NCBI GenBank assembly: GCA_003526375.1
Contig: DPDG01000015.1
Coordinates: 1 to 22,314 of the forward strand
Length of the DNA: 22,314 nucleotides
Source of the DNA: Lentisphaeria bacterium
GTDB taxonomy: Bacteria; Verrucomicrobiota; Lentisphaeria; Victivallales; UBA1829
Reading direction: 5' to 3'
Both the position numbers and the translations under genes were made by a program. This document shows, piece after piece, positions 6,441 to 14,543 of the stretch. The notes beneath the pieces were generated by a model. It was not told the origin of the DNA. It did not search any database and saw nothing but the letters and a program-made list of their open reading frames with translations. Numbering within the stretch: position 1 is the stretch's first letter; the number at the start of each line of letters is the position of its first letter.

Positions 6441-9251
6441 ATGGCAATCGGGACACTTCCGAAAGAGTTGAAGGGTGAGTGGATTTGGCTTCCGGAAAAA
6501 TCCGGCAGGGGCGCGCGGGATGTCAGAGTATTTGCCAGGAAGGAGTTTGTCCTGGAGTCCTCCGTCCCTTTTTCCGAACTCTGGATTTCCGCCATTCCCT
6601 CGTATCACGTATACGTGAACGGTGAGCACGTCGGTTACGGTCCCGCGGCTCCTACGCGCACGAAATGCTACGGCGATTTTTACGATATTGCGCCTTATCT
6701 TGAGGTCGGCTCCAATGTGATTTCCATCATCACTTGCGATATGGCGATTCCGACTTATTCCAGATATCCGCATCCACCGAAAATCTGGTGCCAGGTGAAT
6801 ATCGGGGACCGTCCGGTTCTCTGGACCGATTCTACATGGCGCATGATTGAACCGCAGTGTTATTCCGGCGGACAGCCGCGCTGTCATGCAGGGCTGGAAT
6901 ATACGGAAAGCGTGAATCTGAAAGAGTTTCCCGCCGGCTGGCAGTTGCCGGGATTTCAGGATAAAAACTGGCTGGAGCCCCGTGTGATCGGACCCGTAAC
7001 CGACAGCGAGCCGCCTTTGGGGATCTCCCACATCCGCCCGTTCATGTGGTTCGAGACGGATACTCTCGAACCGTGGGTTTCCGGAAAATTCCGCGAGGGG
7101 AGGGAGTTTACTTTCCTTTCCTACCGCAATTTGGACGGTTTCAAGGCGGGCACCTATGCATCGCAGACTTATGTGCACGTCAGTAAGGATTGTGAGACGG
7201 AGATTCAGATTTCATCCGATGATCCTTTTGTGCTGTTCTGCAACAACGATGTTGTCTGCAGGCGGGAACAGAGTGTGACGGACCCCCCGCTTTTTGAGAT
7301 GCATGGGGCGTTCAGCGTCGGCGGAGAACTTCTGATTCATTGCAGATTATGCCTGAAGAAAGGCTGGAACCGTCTGCTCTGCATTCAGAAATGCAGTGAG
7401 AATCCGATGGGATTCATGATCGTGTTTCCCTCTCTCCCGAAAGGCAGGCTGATGTTCCTGCGCGAACCTTCTCAGTCTTCCATGCCGGGCTGGCTTTCGG
7501 ACGGACCTCTGCGGATGCCGCTTGAATTTGCCGCTCCATCGCTGGTGTTGAAAAACTCGGAGCAGAACGGTTTCCTGCCTCTTTACGAGCATTTGAATGA
7601 CATTTCCGGCTATCTGAATTACTGTGACTATACTCCGGACGCCGAACCGGTATCTTCCGCGGACAGTCTGATGACCGGAGATTATGTGATCTACAATCTG
7701 GATGAGATCCAGTATGGTTTTCCCCTGCTGGACATTTCCGGTTCCGACGGGGATGTCGTCGATATCACTTCGGGAATCCATCTGATCGACGATCATGTGA
7801 AATCGATCGGACCGCTGGGGCGCAAGACGGACACAATCCGCCTCACCGCCGGTTCCAATTCGTGGATGCGCCTCGAACCGCGCGGCGTGAAGTACATCAT
7901 GCTGAGTGTGCGCAGAGCCGCGGAAACGGTCCAGCCGATCCTGCGTTTCGTCTCGTATGCCTCGGATTCCGCCGCGGATACGGATTTCATCTGTTCCGAC
8001 GGGGAGTTCAACGCGATCTGGAACACTGCGGTATCCTCCATTCACCAGTGCGCATGCCAGAACATCATCGACAATCCATGCGGGCGCCGCTGCCAGTCTC
8101 TTGCGGAGTCCTACATTTATTCCATGACGCTTTATGCCTTGTTCGGCGGATACAATCTTTCCGCGAAGGCGCTTGCCGAATTTGCCGAGGGACAGCTTGA
8201 AAACGGCATGATGCAGCAGATTGCGCTGTCGGGCATCTTCTCCTATGCGCCGGATGTTTCGCTGCTGTGGATTCTCTGGCTGAACGAGCACTGGATCGCC
8301 AGCGGGGATGCCGCGTTCCGCGACAGTATGCTTCCCGCGCTGGATCTCCTGCTTGAGTTCTTCCGTTTCTCTGCCGCGAAACACGATTCTCTGCTGGTTG
8401 TGGAGGCGCTTGGGAAATCCGTTTTCCTGAATGAAACGGAAACGCTGGACGAGTGCGGGATGTTTACCCCGCTGAATGCTCTTTACTGCCGCGCCCTGCT
8501 GTCCGCATCGAAGCTGTATGGCGATGCCGGCATGGAGGAGAAAAGCAACGCCTGCATCGCGCAGGCGACGAAGCTTGCCGAGCGGATACGGAAGCTGGCG
8601 TATGATCCCGAGTCCGGCTTTTTCGCAGATTCGTATTACAACGGGAAACGTTCCGGGCGCTGTTCGTTCCAGACCAATCTGATCGCGCTGTATTCCGGTG
8701 TGGCGAAACCGTCCTCCTTTGAGGCATTCTCTTTCAAGTTCCTGGGTGACAAACAAGAGCTTCTCCCGCTTTCCAATACGAAGTTCTTCGCGTTTGTCCT
8801 GGAAACTCTTTTCGCATTCAAGCAGCAGTACTTTGCCATTGAACTGATCCGGGAAGCCTACCGTTACAACCGGAAACTGGAGGAGGAGAAACAGGCAAAC
8901 CCGAACCCGCATATTTTCCCGATCATCGCGGCGAATTACATCATCCGCGAACTGCTCGGCATTCGTGCCGCCGTTCCCGGTATGGGGCAGATTTATTTCA
9001 ATCCCGCCTGCCGGAACGTGCGTTCCGCGAAAGGGCGCATTCCGAATGCCAGCGGCAGGATCGTGCTGGAGTGGAAGCTGACGGAGGATGAAGAGCTTGC
9101 CGTGAACATCGATTCCAATCACCCGCTGGACGTTCTGCCGATGTTCGAGGGCTGCCACATTGCCGGAAGCACATTCAATCTCGGCAATTATGTCAATCTG
9201 CTGGACCCGGACAGCGGAGGGGGTCAGCCTGAAAAAGCAGCGGAGAAATGA
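6441..9251 (+). CDS. GH78-like protein (alpha-L-rhamnosidase homologue, altered active-site motif)
   Basis: 936 residues. The start (MAIGTLPKELKGEWIWLPE) has AAAGGGGAG six bases upstream; an in-frame ATG at 6390 lacks a site and precedes the predicted transcription start. The N-terminal jelly-roll part (WIWLPE, FARKEFVL, HVYVNGEHVGYGP, YDIAPYLEVGSNVISI) matches bacterial alpha-L-rhamnosidases. An (alpha/alpha)6 barrel follows from about residue 520, and PGMGQIYFNP near the end matches the family C-terminal beta domain. The usual D-C-P-x-R-E-R-x-G-W-x-G-D motif reads DNPCGRRCQSLAE (Asp544 to Glu556): the conserved Glu is Arg549, the Gly-Trp pair is absent and the general-acid Asp is Glu556. 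The WE catalytic-base segment is not evident in the EEEKQANPNPHIFP region. No signal peptide, so probably cytoplasmic. It overlaps the next gene by 4 bp. Activity on rhamnosides is uncertain. Confidence 0.85.
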   Translation: MAIGTLPKELKGEWIWLPEKSGRGARDVRVFARKEFVLESSVPFSELWISAIPSYHVYVNGEHVGYGPAAPTRTKCYGDFYDIAPYLEVGSNVISIITCDMAIPTYSRYPHPPKIWCQVNIGDRPVLWTDSTWRMIEPQCYSGGQPRCHAGLEYTESVNLKEFPAGWQLPGFQDKNWLEPRVIGPVTDSEPPLGISHIRPFMWFETDTLEPWVSGKFREGREFTFLSYRNLDGFKAGTYASQTYVHVSKDCETEIQISSDDPFVLFCNNDVVCRREQSVTDPPLFEMHGAFSVGGELLIHCRLCLKKGWNRLLCIQKCSENPMGFMIVFPSLPKGRLMFLREPSQSSMPGWLSDGPLRMPLEFAAPSLVLKNSEQNGFLPLYEHLNDISGYLNYCDYTPDAEPVSSADSLMTGDYVIYNLDEIQYGFPLLDISGSDGDVVDITSGIHLIDDHVKSIGPLGRKTDTIRLTAGSNSWMRLEPRGVKYIMLSVRRAAETVQPILRFVSYASDSAADTDFICSDGEFNAIWNTAVSSIHQCACQNIIDNPCGRRCQSLAESYIYSMTLYALFGGYNLSAKALAEFAEGQLENGMMQQIALSGIFSYAPDVSLLWILWLNEHWIASGDAAFRDSMLPALDLLLEFFRFSAAKHDSLLVVEALGKSVFLNETETLDECGMFTPLNALYCRALLSASKLYGDAGMEEKSNACIAQATKLAERIRKLAYDPESGFFADSYYNGKRSGRCSFQTNLIALYSGVAKPSSFEAFSFKFLGDKQELLPLSNTKFFAFVLETLFAFKQQYFAIELIREAYRYNRKLEEEKQANPNPHIFPIIAANYIIRELLGIRAAVPGMGQIYFNPACRNVRSAKGRIPNASGRIVLEWKLTEDEELAVNIDSNHPLDVLPMFEGCHIAGSTFNLGNYVNLLDPDSGGGQPEKAAEK

Positions 9252-10138
9252 TTCCGGTTCCAATGGAAAAAGAGCCTGAAATCTATTGCCGCTGCTTCCG
9301 GGAGATGTTCATTCCGTTTCTTGACCGGACGGATCAGGACATCCTGAAAGTCTGGCTGTCCGGCATCACTTACCCGGACAGCACCTACCACGTCGTGCGC
9401 GATGAGGAACACAGCTATTACTATGTGCTGGAGTATGTGGTCCGGGGAAAGGGGCATATCCGCTTCAACGACCATTATTACGAACCGCAGGCGGGCGACG
9501 TTTACCTGATCCAGCCGCGCATCCAGCAGGAATACTGGTCGGACCCCGATGATCCGTGGGAAAAGATCTGGTTCGACGTCAGCGGTTCTCTGATGGATGC
9601 CCTGTGCAGTGTCTACCAGCTCCGGGGAATTGTGCTGTTCCCTCAATGCCCGCTGGAAAAAGAGTTCCGCGAGGGGATTGAGATTCTGCGCAGGCAGGAA
9701 GAGAATACGCTTGAACGCTTTTCGCTGGTGCTGCATAAGATTCTTTACCGGCTTCACCGTCACCGGCAGAATAATCCGGAACAGTGCAAATCTCCCGAAG
9801 GGCTCCGCCTGAAAGCGTTTCTGGACGGCAACTGGCAGAAACCGCTTTCCCTGAAGACGATGGCGGCGCTGATCCGGAAGTCTCCGGCGCAGACATTCCG
9901 TATTTTCCAGAAGGACTGGAACATCACGCCTTATGCCTATTTGCAGAATCTGAGGCTGTTCATTGCCTGCCAGTATCTGCGGAATTCCGACTGTACCGTC
10001 AAGAGCCTTGCCGTGATGACGGGTTTCAAGGATGAGTTTTATTTCTCCAACTGGTTCAAACAGAAAAAAGGTGTTTCGCCCTCACTCTACCGGAAGATGT
10101 ATGCCGGAAAGTCTCCTGAAAATCCGGATGTTTTTTAA
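9248..10138 (+). CDS. AraC-family transcriptional regulator (paralogue of the one at 20005)
   Basis: 296 residues. The N-terminal cupin sensor contains YVLEYVVRGKGHIRFND and AGDVYLIQPRIQQEYWSDPD, then DDPWEKIWFDVSG. The C-terminal helix-turn-helix pair includes LIRKSPAQTFRIFQKDWN and GFKDEFYFSNWFKQKKGVSP. The ATG overlaps the GH78-like stop codon (ATGA), a sign of translational coupling; GGAG lies only two bases ahead of it, so the in-frame ATG at 9263 is a possible alternative. By eye about 74 of 105 residues in the C-terminal segment match the AraC protein at 20005, so the two probably bind similar DNA sites. It likely controls the GH78-like gene and the pseudopilin and beta-helix genes that follow. 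Ligand unknown. Confidence 0.93.
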   Translation: MIPVPMEKEPEIYCRCFREMFIPFLDRTDQDILKVWLSGITYPDSTYHVVRDEEHSYYYVLEYVVRGKGHIRFNDHYYEPQAGDVYLIQPRIQQEYWSDPDDPWEKIWFDVSGSLMDALCSVYQLRGIVLFPQCPLEKEFREGIEILRRQEENTLERFSLVLHKILYRLHRHRQNNPEQCKSPEGLRLKAFLDGNWQKPLSLKTMAALIRKSPAQTFRIFQKDWNITPYAYLQNLRLFIACQYLRNSDCTVKSLAVMTGFKDEFYFSNWFKQKKGVSPSLYRKMYAGKSPENPDVF

Positions 10139-10212
10139 AATTTTTTCATTGAATGATAAGAATCCTCATGTTTTCCATTTTTATCCCTATGGCGAATCAT
10201 GGCTTTCCATTG

Positions 10213-10218
10213 TATAAT
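10213..10218 (+). promoter_or_regulatory. Possible -10 box upstream of the second pseudopilin
   Basis: A perfect TATAAT lies about 57 bases before the pseudopilin ATG. The matching -35 region (10190-10195, TGGCGA) is poor, as would be expected if an activator such as the upstream AraC protein is needed. The rest of the 136-bp gap is AT-rich and holds no clear terminator. Confidence 0.35.
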
Positions 10219-10274
10219 ATTACCAGACACAGGAGAATTGTAATTCAAACAACATCAATGAAAGGACGGTTTTT

Positions 10275-11045
10275 ATGAGATTCGGAAAAACGGCAGGATT
10301 CGGAAATTCCGGGAAAACGGAAAGTTTCACATTGATAGAGTTGCTCATCGTTATAGCAATCATCGCGATTCTGGCGGCAATGCTGCTTCCGGCATTGAAC
10401 GGTGCCAGAGACAAAGCGAAAAGCATTTCCTGCGTAAGCAACCTGAAGCAGATCGGACTGGCGTTTGCCATGTATGGAAACAATTACAACGACCATCTGG
10501 CGACGGGAAGCAGTAACATGGGAGATGAAAATTTCTGGTATGGACAGTTGTTGCGCTCCGGTGACTTGCCGAAGAACTTCTGCTATTTTACTCCTTCCTG
10601 TCTTCCCGGCGGGACGTTGTTCAATGATTCAAACGCGCGTCCTTTCGGGGATGTCGGGCAGGTGAACAAAGGATTGATGTGCCCCATAATAAGCCAGCCC
10701 GGCGTGGGGGGGTATAACTACAGTGTCAACGAGTTTCTCGCGGGTTTTTATGTCGGGGAGGTAAACGGCAATCCGAAACAGCCTAAAATTACTTCCGTAA
10801 AGAAACCGTCATCCATATTCCTGCTCCTGGAAGGACGGAAGTATGATCACGGTCCCTTTGTCTATTGTCAGGACACAGTGATGACGACTGGTCCGCGCGG
10901 AGTGTGGAGCACCCGGCATACAACATCAAGCAATGCACTTTACGTGGATGGTCATGCGGAGAACATTGCGAAAAAAAGAATGTATGGATATTACGGCGCC
11001 TATGGAACGGTCGGGAAAGAGGCACCGTGGTATTTTGAAAAATAA
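10275..11045 (+). CDS. Prepilin-type N-terminal domain protein (pseudopilin, DUF1559-like)
   Basis: 256 residues. After a 17-residue basic leader (MRFGKTAGFGNSGKTES) comes FTLIELLIVI, the prepilin cleavage site and membrane helix, then SCVSNLKQIGLAFAMYGNNY, typical of PVC-group pseudopilins. Near the C-terminus RHTTSSNALYVDGHAENI is the H...DGH motif of the DUF1559 type. AAAGGACGG precedes the ATG by 5 bases. The residue before the cleavage Phe is Ser, not Gly. The protein would be exported and held in the inner membrane or assembled into a pseudopilus; its function is not established. It lies between an AraC gene and the secreted beta-helix gene (39 bp downstream), so it may be co-expressed with the latter. 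Confidence 0.88.
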   Translation: MRFGKTAGFGNSGKTESFTLIELLIVIAIIAILAAMLLPALNGARDKAKSISCVSNLKQIGLAFAMYGNNYNDHLATGSSNMGDENFWYGQLLRSGDLPKNFCYFTPSCLPGGTLFNDSNARPFGDVGQVNKGLMCPIISQPGVGGYNYSVNEFLAGFYVGEVNGNPKQPKITSVKKPSSIFLLLEGRKYDHGPFVYCQDTVMTTGPRGVWSTRHTTSSNALYVDGHAENIAKKRMYGYYGAYGTVGKEAPWYFEK

Positions 11046-11084
11046 CGTCTGAACGCAAAAATATAAAACAAACAGGGAGACAAG

Positions 11085-13448
11085 ATGAATTTGAAAAAGC
11101 TTCTGTCCGGAATATCTCTTTTTGCCGGAATTGCCCTTTGTGCCGCGCCGCCCATGATTCCGGGGCTGAACTGGGAAAAACGGTCCGACTGGGTTTCCGT
11201 CAAGACACCGAAAACATGGCACGGTCTGGTTGCCGGAGGCGACGGCAAAAATGACGATACCGCCGCGATTCAGATGACGATCGCCGCCGCGAAGGCAAGG
11301 GGAGGGACCGTCTACCTTCCGCCGGGGCGGTACCGGATCACCGACACACTTCTGACGGGGACGCTTCAGGAGAGTTCCGCCACACGTCCCTCCGGTTTTT
11401 CGATTATCGGGCACGGTCGTGACACGGTGATTGTCTGGGACGGTCCCGAAGACCGCCCGATGCTCCGGATGCTCGGGCTCACATGGTCGCGGATTGTCGG
11501 CGTGACTTTCGAGGGGGGCAGCCGCGCTTCCGCCGCAATCGACATGGGCGGGCCCGGTTTCCAGGGGCATAACCTGTTCCGGCACTGCGCATTTCTGAAC
11601 TGCCGTTTCGCCGGAATTGACACCGGACGGCGCAAGATGAATACCGCCTGCACGGAACAGCGGATCGACAACTGTCTCTTTGAGAATTGCGGACGCGGCG
11701 TCTCGCTCGGGGATTTCAATGATTATGACTGTGTGATCGAGGGGTGCGAGTTCCGTAAATGCGGATACGGCATCTGGACGTTCAAGGGGAATTTCTACTG
11801 TCGCGACACTCATTTTGAAAACAGCCGCATCAGCGATGTCCTTTACGAATCGGAACATACCAGCACGCTCCGGCGCTGCACTTCGACCGGCTCAAAACAG
11901 TTCCTGATTGCCCGGACTCCGCATTGTGCAACCGTTCTGCAGGACTGCCACGTTTCCGGCTGGACCGGTGAAGCGGCGATCTCGCAGAACATTCTGCCGA
12001 TGCTGATGTTCGACTGCACATTCACCGGACGGGGGCGCAATTCAACCGTGATCCGTTTCCGCAGGACGGATACGGAGAATCTGGTCTCCTGCAACAATCT
12101 TGCCAATTCCGGATATTACAAGCTGATCTCCTCCAACAACCTTATCACTGATGCAAGATTGCAGAAATCGGACGGCAGGGTGAAAGTCTATGAGATTCCC
12201 GCAGGCAAAGCGGAGGAACTTTCCTCGGGACTGACGCCGGAAACCTCTTTCCTGAAAACGGAGGCCGTCACTGCCGCATGGACGGACAAACCGCGCACCG
12301 TCGCCATGCCGGGAAAGATTTTCGACGTGAGGCGTGACTTTGGCGCGAAGGGCGGCGAGCATGACGACACCGAGGCGTTCAAGCGTGCCATCGCCGCCGC
12401 GAAAGCACACGGCAACGGCGCAATGGTTTACATCCCGACGGGGCATTATACGGTGCGCAGGACGCTGGTTCTGGACGGCGACAACTGGATTTTCGGCGGG
12501 AGCGGGCTGGAAACAAGGCTCTCATGGTATGGCGCGAAAGACGGCACGCTGCTGCATGTGAAAGCTCCGAAACGGGTTCTGCTGGAAAATTTCGAGATTC
12601 TGCGCATGGGGGGACGGAAGGACGGAATCGACATTCTCCAGACAGGGCGCGCCGGGCATCCGACCCTTGCCGTTTATGACACCGTCCGCGCGTTCGGTTT
12701 CCTGACGCCTCAGCCGCTGGTGCGCGGAATCCATTTCCGCGAGCTCGGACCGGAGGACAGAGCTCTTTCGCTTGGCACATACGGCAATCTCCGTTTCGTG
12801 GATTCCCAGTCCGCGGAAATCCTGATCAACAACCATTATGAGGGAGTGCTTCGCGTTGAGGGCAAGTCTGCGGAACGCACCGGCATTACCGCGGTTCAAT
12901 TCACTCTGCTTGAAATCTGTGATCCCTGCATCTGGGTGAGGGATAACAATTCTCTCGTCGTGACGGATTTCTATAATGAGCAGAGCAAATCGATTTACCG
13001 TTTCGAGGGGAACGGTTCGCCTCTGAGGGGCAGGATTTCTCTCGGTTCCATCAAGATCGAAGGCACCGGCACTCCGTCAAGGAAGGATATCCCGAAAAGT
13101 TTCGACGGTTATTCGGGCGAAATCACGTTCGGCACTCCGCAGTTTTATCATAACGGCCTGAACAAACAGAGCAGATTCCTGAATATCAATGGCGGAAAAA
13201 CGGATGTTCTTGTGCTCGGCGGCTGCTTTTTCACCCACAGTCTGCACTGGACTCCGGCGGAGGGGTTCCGGGTCCGTTTTCTTGCGGCGGGCGGCGGTCC
13301 CGGTAAAAATTATCCTGCGGCGGAATTCCTGAAGACCCATGCCGACACTCCTGACGATGCGGCGATTACGCAGGCGTCCAATTTTCTGGACGATATGCGC
13401 CGCGCCGGAAAATTGGATCTGGAGCTGAATTATCCCGGTGTGAAATAG
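11085..13448 (+). CDS. Secreted tandem right-handed beta-helix protein (pectate-lyase-3/GH55-like)
   Basis: 787 residues. The start MNLKKLLSGISLFAGIALCA is a signal peptide with cleavage likely after Ala20 or Ala21; Cys19 is preceded by Leu, so a lipoprotein site is less likely. AGGGAG lies five bases ahead of the ATG. Two pectate_lyase_3-type units are visible. The first opens at residue about 51 with GGDGKNDDTAAIQ and GGTVYLPPGRYRI. The second opens at about 420 with GAKGGEHDDTEAF and GAMVYIPTGHYTV. Between and after them are short beta-helix coils (NCLFENCGRGVSLGD, GCEFRKCGYGIWTF). Such proteins are polysaccharide lyases, glycosidases or binders acting outside the cytoplasm; catalytic residues cannot be named here. 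It closes the plus-strand block after the pseudopilin. Confidence 0.85.
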   Translation: MNLKKLLSGISLFAGIALCAAPPMIPGLNWEKRSDWVSVKTPKTWHGLVAGGDGKNDDTAAIQMTIAAAKARGGTVYLPPGRYRITDTLLTGTLQESSATRPSGFSIIGHGRDTVIVWDGPEDRPMLRMLGLTWSRIVGVTFEGGSRASAAIDMGGPGFQGHNLFRHCAFLNCRFAGIDTGRRKMNTACTEQRIDNCLFENCGRGVSLGDFNDYDCVIEGCEFRKCGYGIWTFKGNFYCRDTHFENSRISDVLYESEHTSTLRRCTSTGSKQFLIARTPHCATVLQDCHVSGWTGEAAISQNILPMLMFDCTFTGRGRNSTVIRFRRTDTENLVSCNNLANSGYYKLISSNNLITDARLQKSDGRVKVYEIPAGKAEELSSGLTPETSFLKTEAVTAAWTDKPRTVAMPGKIFDVRRDFGAKGGEHDDTEAFKRAIAAAKAHGNGAMVYIPTGHYTVRRTLVLDGDNWIFGGSGLETRLSWYGAKDGTLLHVKAPKRVLLENFEILRMGGRKDGIDILQTGRAGHPTLAVYDTVRAFGFLTPQPLVRGIHFRELGPEDRALSLGTYGNLRFVDSQSAEILINNHYEGVLRVEGKSAERTGITAVQFTLLEICDPCIWVRDNNSLVVTDFYNEQSKSIYRFEGNGSPLRGRISLGSIKIEGTGTPSRKDIPKSFDGYSGEITFGTPQFYHNGLNKQSRFLNINGGKTDVLVLGGCFFTHSLHWTPAEGFRVRFLAAGGGPGKNYPAAEFLKTHADTPDDAAITQASNFLDDMRRAGKLDLELNYPGVK

Positions 13449-13476
13449 AGTGTTCCGCGGCAGGCGGCGGGTGTCG

Positions 13477-13500
13477 GACAGCCAGCCCAACCCGGCTGTC
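13477..13500. other. Hairpin between convergent genes
   Basis: GACAGCC (13477-13483) and GGCTGTC (13494-13500) flank a 10-nt loop, 28 bases after the beta-helix stop codon. No T-run follows on either strand, so it is only a weak terminator candidate for the beta-helix transcript or its converging neighbour. Confidence 0.35.
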
Positions 13501-13572
13501 TCACCGCTTATGAATGAGAGTTTCGAGAGCCATCGGCAATACATGACCTTATGGAAACGCCCGGAGCTCTCG

Positions 13573-14400
13573 CTATTTGCCCTGCGCAGTTCCTTTTCCT
13601 TTTTTGAACTCCACGGGAGTCACGCCGCAGAACTGATGGAAAACGGTGGTGAAATAGTTGCTGTCGGTAAAACCGCACAGACGCGAAATCTTGGTTACGG
13701 AAAGCGCCGGATGGAGTTTGAGATAGATTTTCGATTCTTCGATTCTTCTTTGCGCCAGAAGCCTGCGGAAAGTGCTTCCCGTTTTGCGGCGGATCAGCGC
13801 ACCGAGATAATTCGGATTCACTTTCAGCAGGTCGGCGAGGTCGGAAAGGGCGATGTTTTCCAGATAATGGCAGTTGATGAAGTTCCGGCAGTTTTCGATG
13901 TAAAATTCATCGTCGTGTTGCTTGCCGCCCATGCCGCCGGCGGCGGAAAAAAGTTCCAGCTCTATTTTCAGGAAATCTGCGATAAATGAAGCCGCCCGCC
14001 GGATCTGCCTGCGCTTTTCCTCCGTGACGCGCTGCGGTGTCCTGACTCCGGGAGGCAGTTCCGGCGCATCGTTTTCCGGCAGAAGATTGCCGAAATAGAT
14101 GACCGCGCAGAGATTGTCCGCATCCATGACGGGGCAGGCATATTCCCAGATTCCGTGAGGACAGCATCCCGAAAAACATCGTCCGCGCCTTGCCACTTCG
14201 AGGCTTCTGCTCTTGTTCCCGGAACAGCTCCGGTTGCCGTCGCGCAGTTTTGCAAAACGGCAGAAATCGGAGTGATGCAGATATTGATCCGGGGCGAGTT
14301 TCAGCTTTTCACAGCGGTAAAATGCCGGATGTCTTACCTCAATGCTGATGGAGGTTGCCGTCTTTTTTTCGCAGAAACGGAGAAGTTCCACTAAGTCCAT
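13573..14400 (-). CDS. AraC-family regulator with PocR-type sensor domain
   Basis: 275 residues. The N-terminal part (about 1-115) resembles the PocR ligand-binding domain: Cys47, Cys59, Cys75, Cys79, Cys80 and Cys89 lie in the segments DFCRF, NRSCSGNK, RCFSGCCPHGIWEYACPV, with AVIYFGNLL after them. The C-terminal part has the AraC double helix-turn-helix (IALSDLADLLKVNPNYLGALI, then ISRLCGFTDSNYFTTVFHQF and GVTPVEFKK). PocR domains sense small molecules such as 1,2-propanediol in the original example, a product of rhamnose and fucose fermentation, so the setting is suggestive but the ligand is not shown. It is divergent from the FAD oxidoreductase, its most likely target. No strong ribosome binding site is visible before the ATG. 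Confidence 0.88.
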   Translation of the reverse strand: MDLVELLRFCEKKTATSISIEVRHPAFYRCEKLKLAPDQYLHHSDFCRFAKLRDGNRSCSGNKSRSLEVARRGRCFSGCCPHGIWEYACPVMDADNLCAVIYFGNLLPENDAPELPPGVRTPQRVTEEKRRQIRRAASFIADFLKIELELFSAAGGMGGKQHDDEFYIENCRNFINCHYLENIALSDLADLLKVNPNYLGALIRRKTGSTFRRLLAQRRIEESKIYLKLHPALSVTKISRLCGFTDSNYFTTVFHQFCGVTPVEFKKGKGTAQGK

Positions 14401-14435
14401 GCCGGATGCTTTCTTTTTTTTATGAAATATGAGAT

Positions 14436-14464
14436 AATTTAAGAGTTCTTCTTTGAAAATTCAA
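14436..14464 (-). promoter_or_regulatory. Possible promoter of the PocR/AraC gene
   Basis: On the minus strand TTGAAT (14464-14459) and TAAATT (14441-14436) are 17 bp apart, giving a start near 14429. The -35 box is one arm of the inverted repeat TTGAA-AA-TTCAA (14453-14464), which may be an operator shared with the divergent oxidoreductase. Confidence 0.4.
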
Positions 14465-14485
14465 GGCTTTTTTCCTTTTTTATTG

Positions 14486-14491
14486 TATAAT
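14486..14491 (+). promoter_or_regulatory. Possible -10 box of the FAD-oxidoreductase gene
   Basis: A perfect TATAAT lies 52 bases before the ATG at 14544. At 16-18 bp upstream no good -35 match exists, so an activator (the divergent PocR/AraC protein) may be required. The divergent gap between the two genes is 143 bp. Confidence 0.4.
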
Positions 14492-14543
14492 TGATAGAAA
14501 GAAAAGGGGAGGCAGGACGCTTCACCGTAAAAAAGGAGATGAT

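Noticed and set aside
7347..9263. 638-codon minus-strand open frame opposite the GH78-like gene
   Set aside because: Its predicted protein has no recognisable motif and is rich in Arg and His as expected for the antisense of GC-rich coding sequence; the plus strand has clear family motifs, a ribosome site and coupling to the next gene.
10139..10274. Terminator after the AraC gene at 9248
   Set aside because: T-runs are present at 10130-10146, but no stem of useful length precedes them, so none is called.
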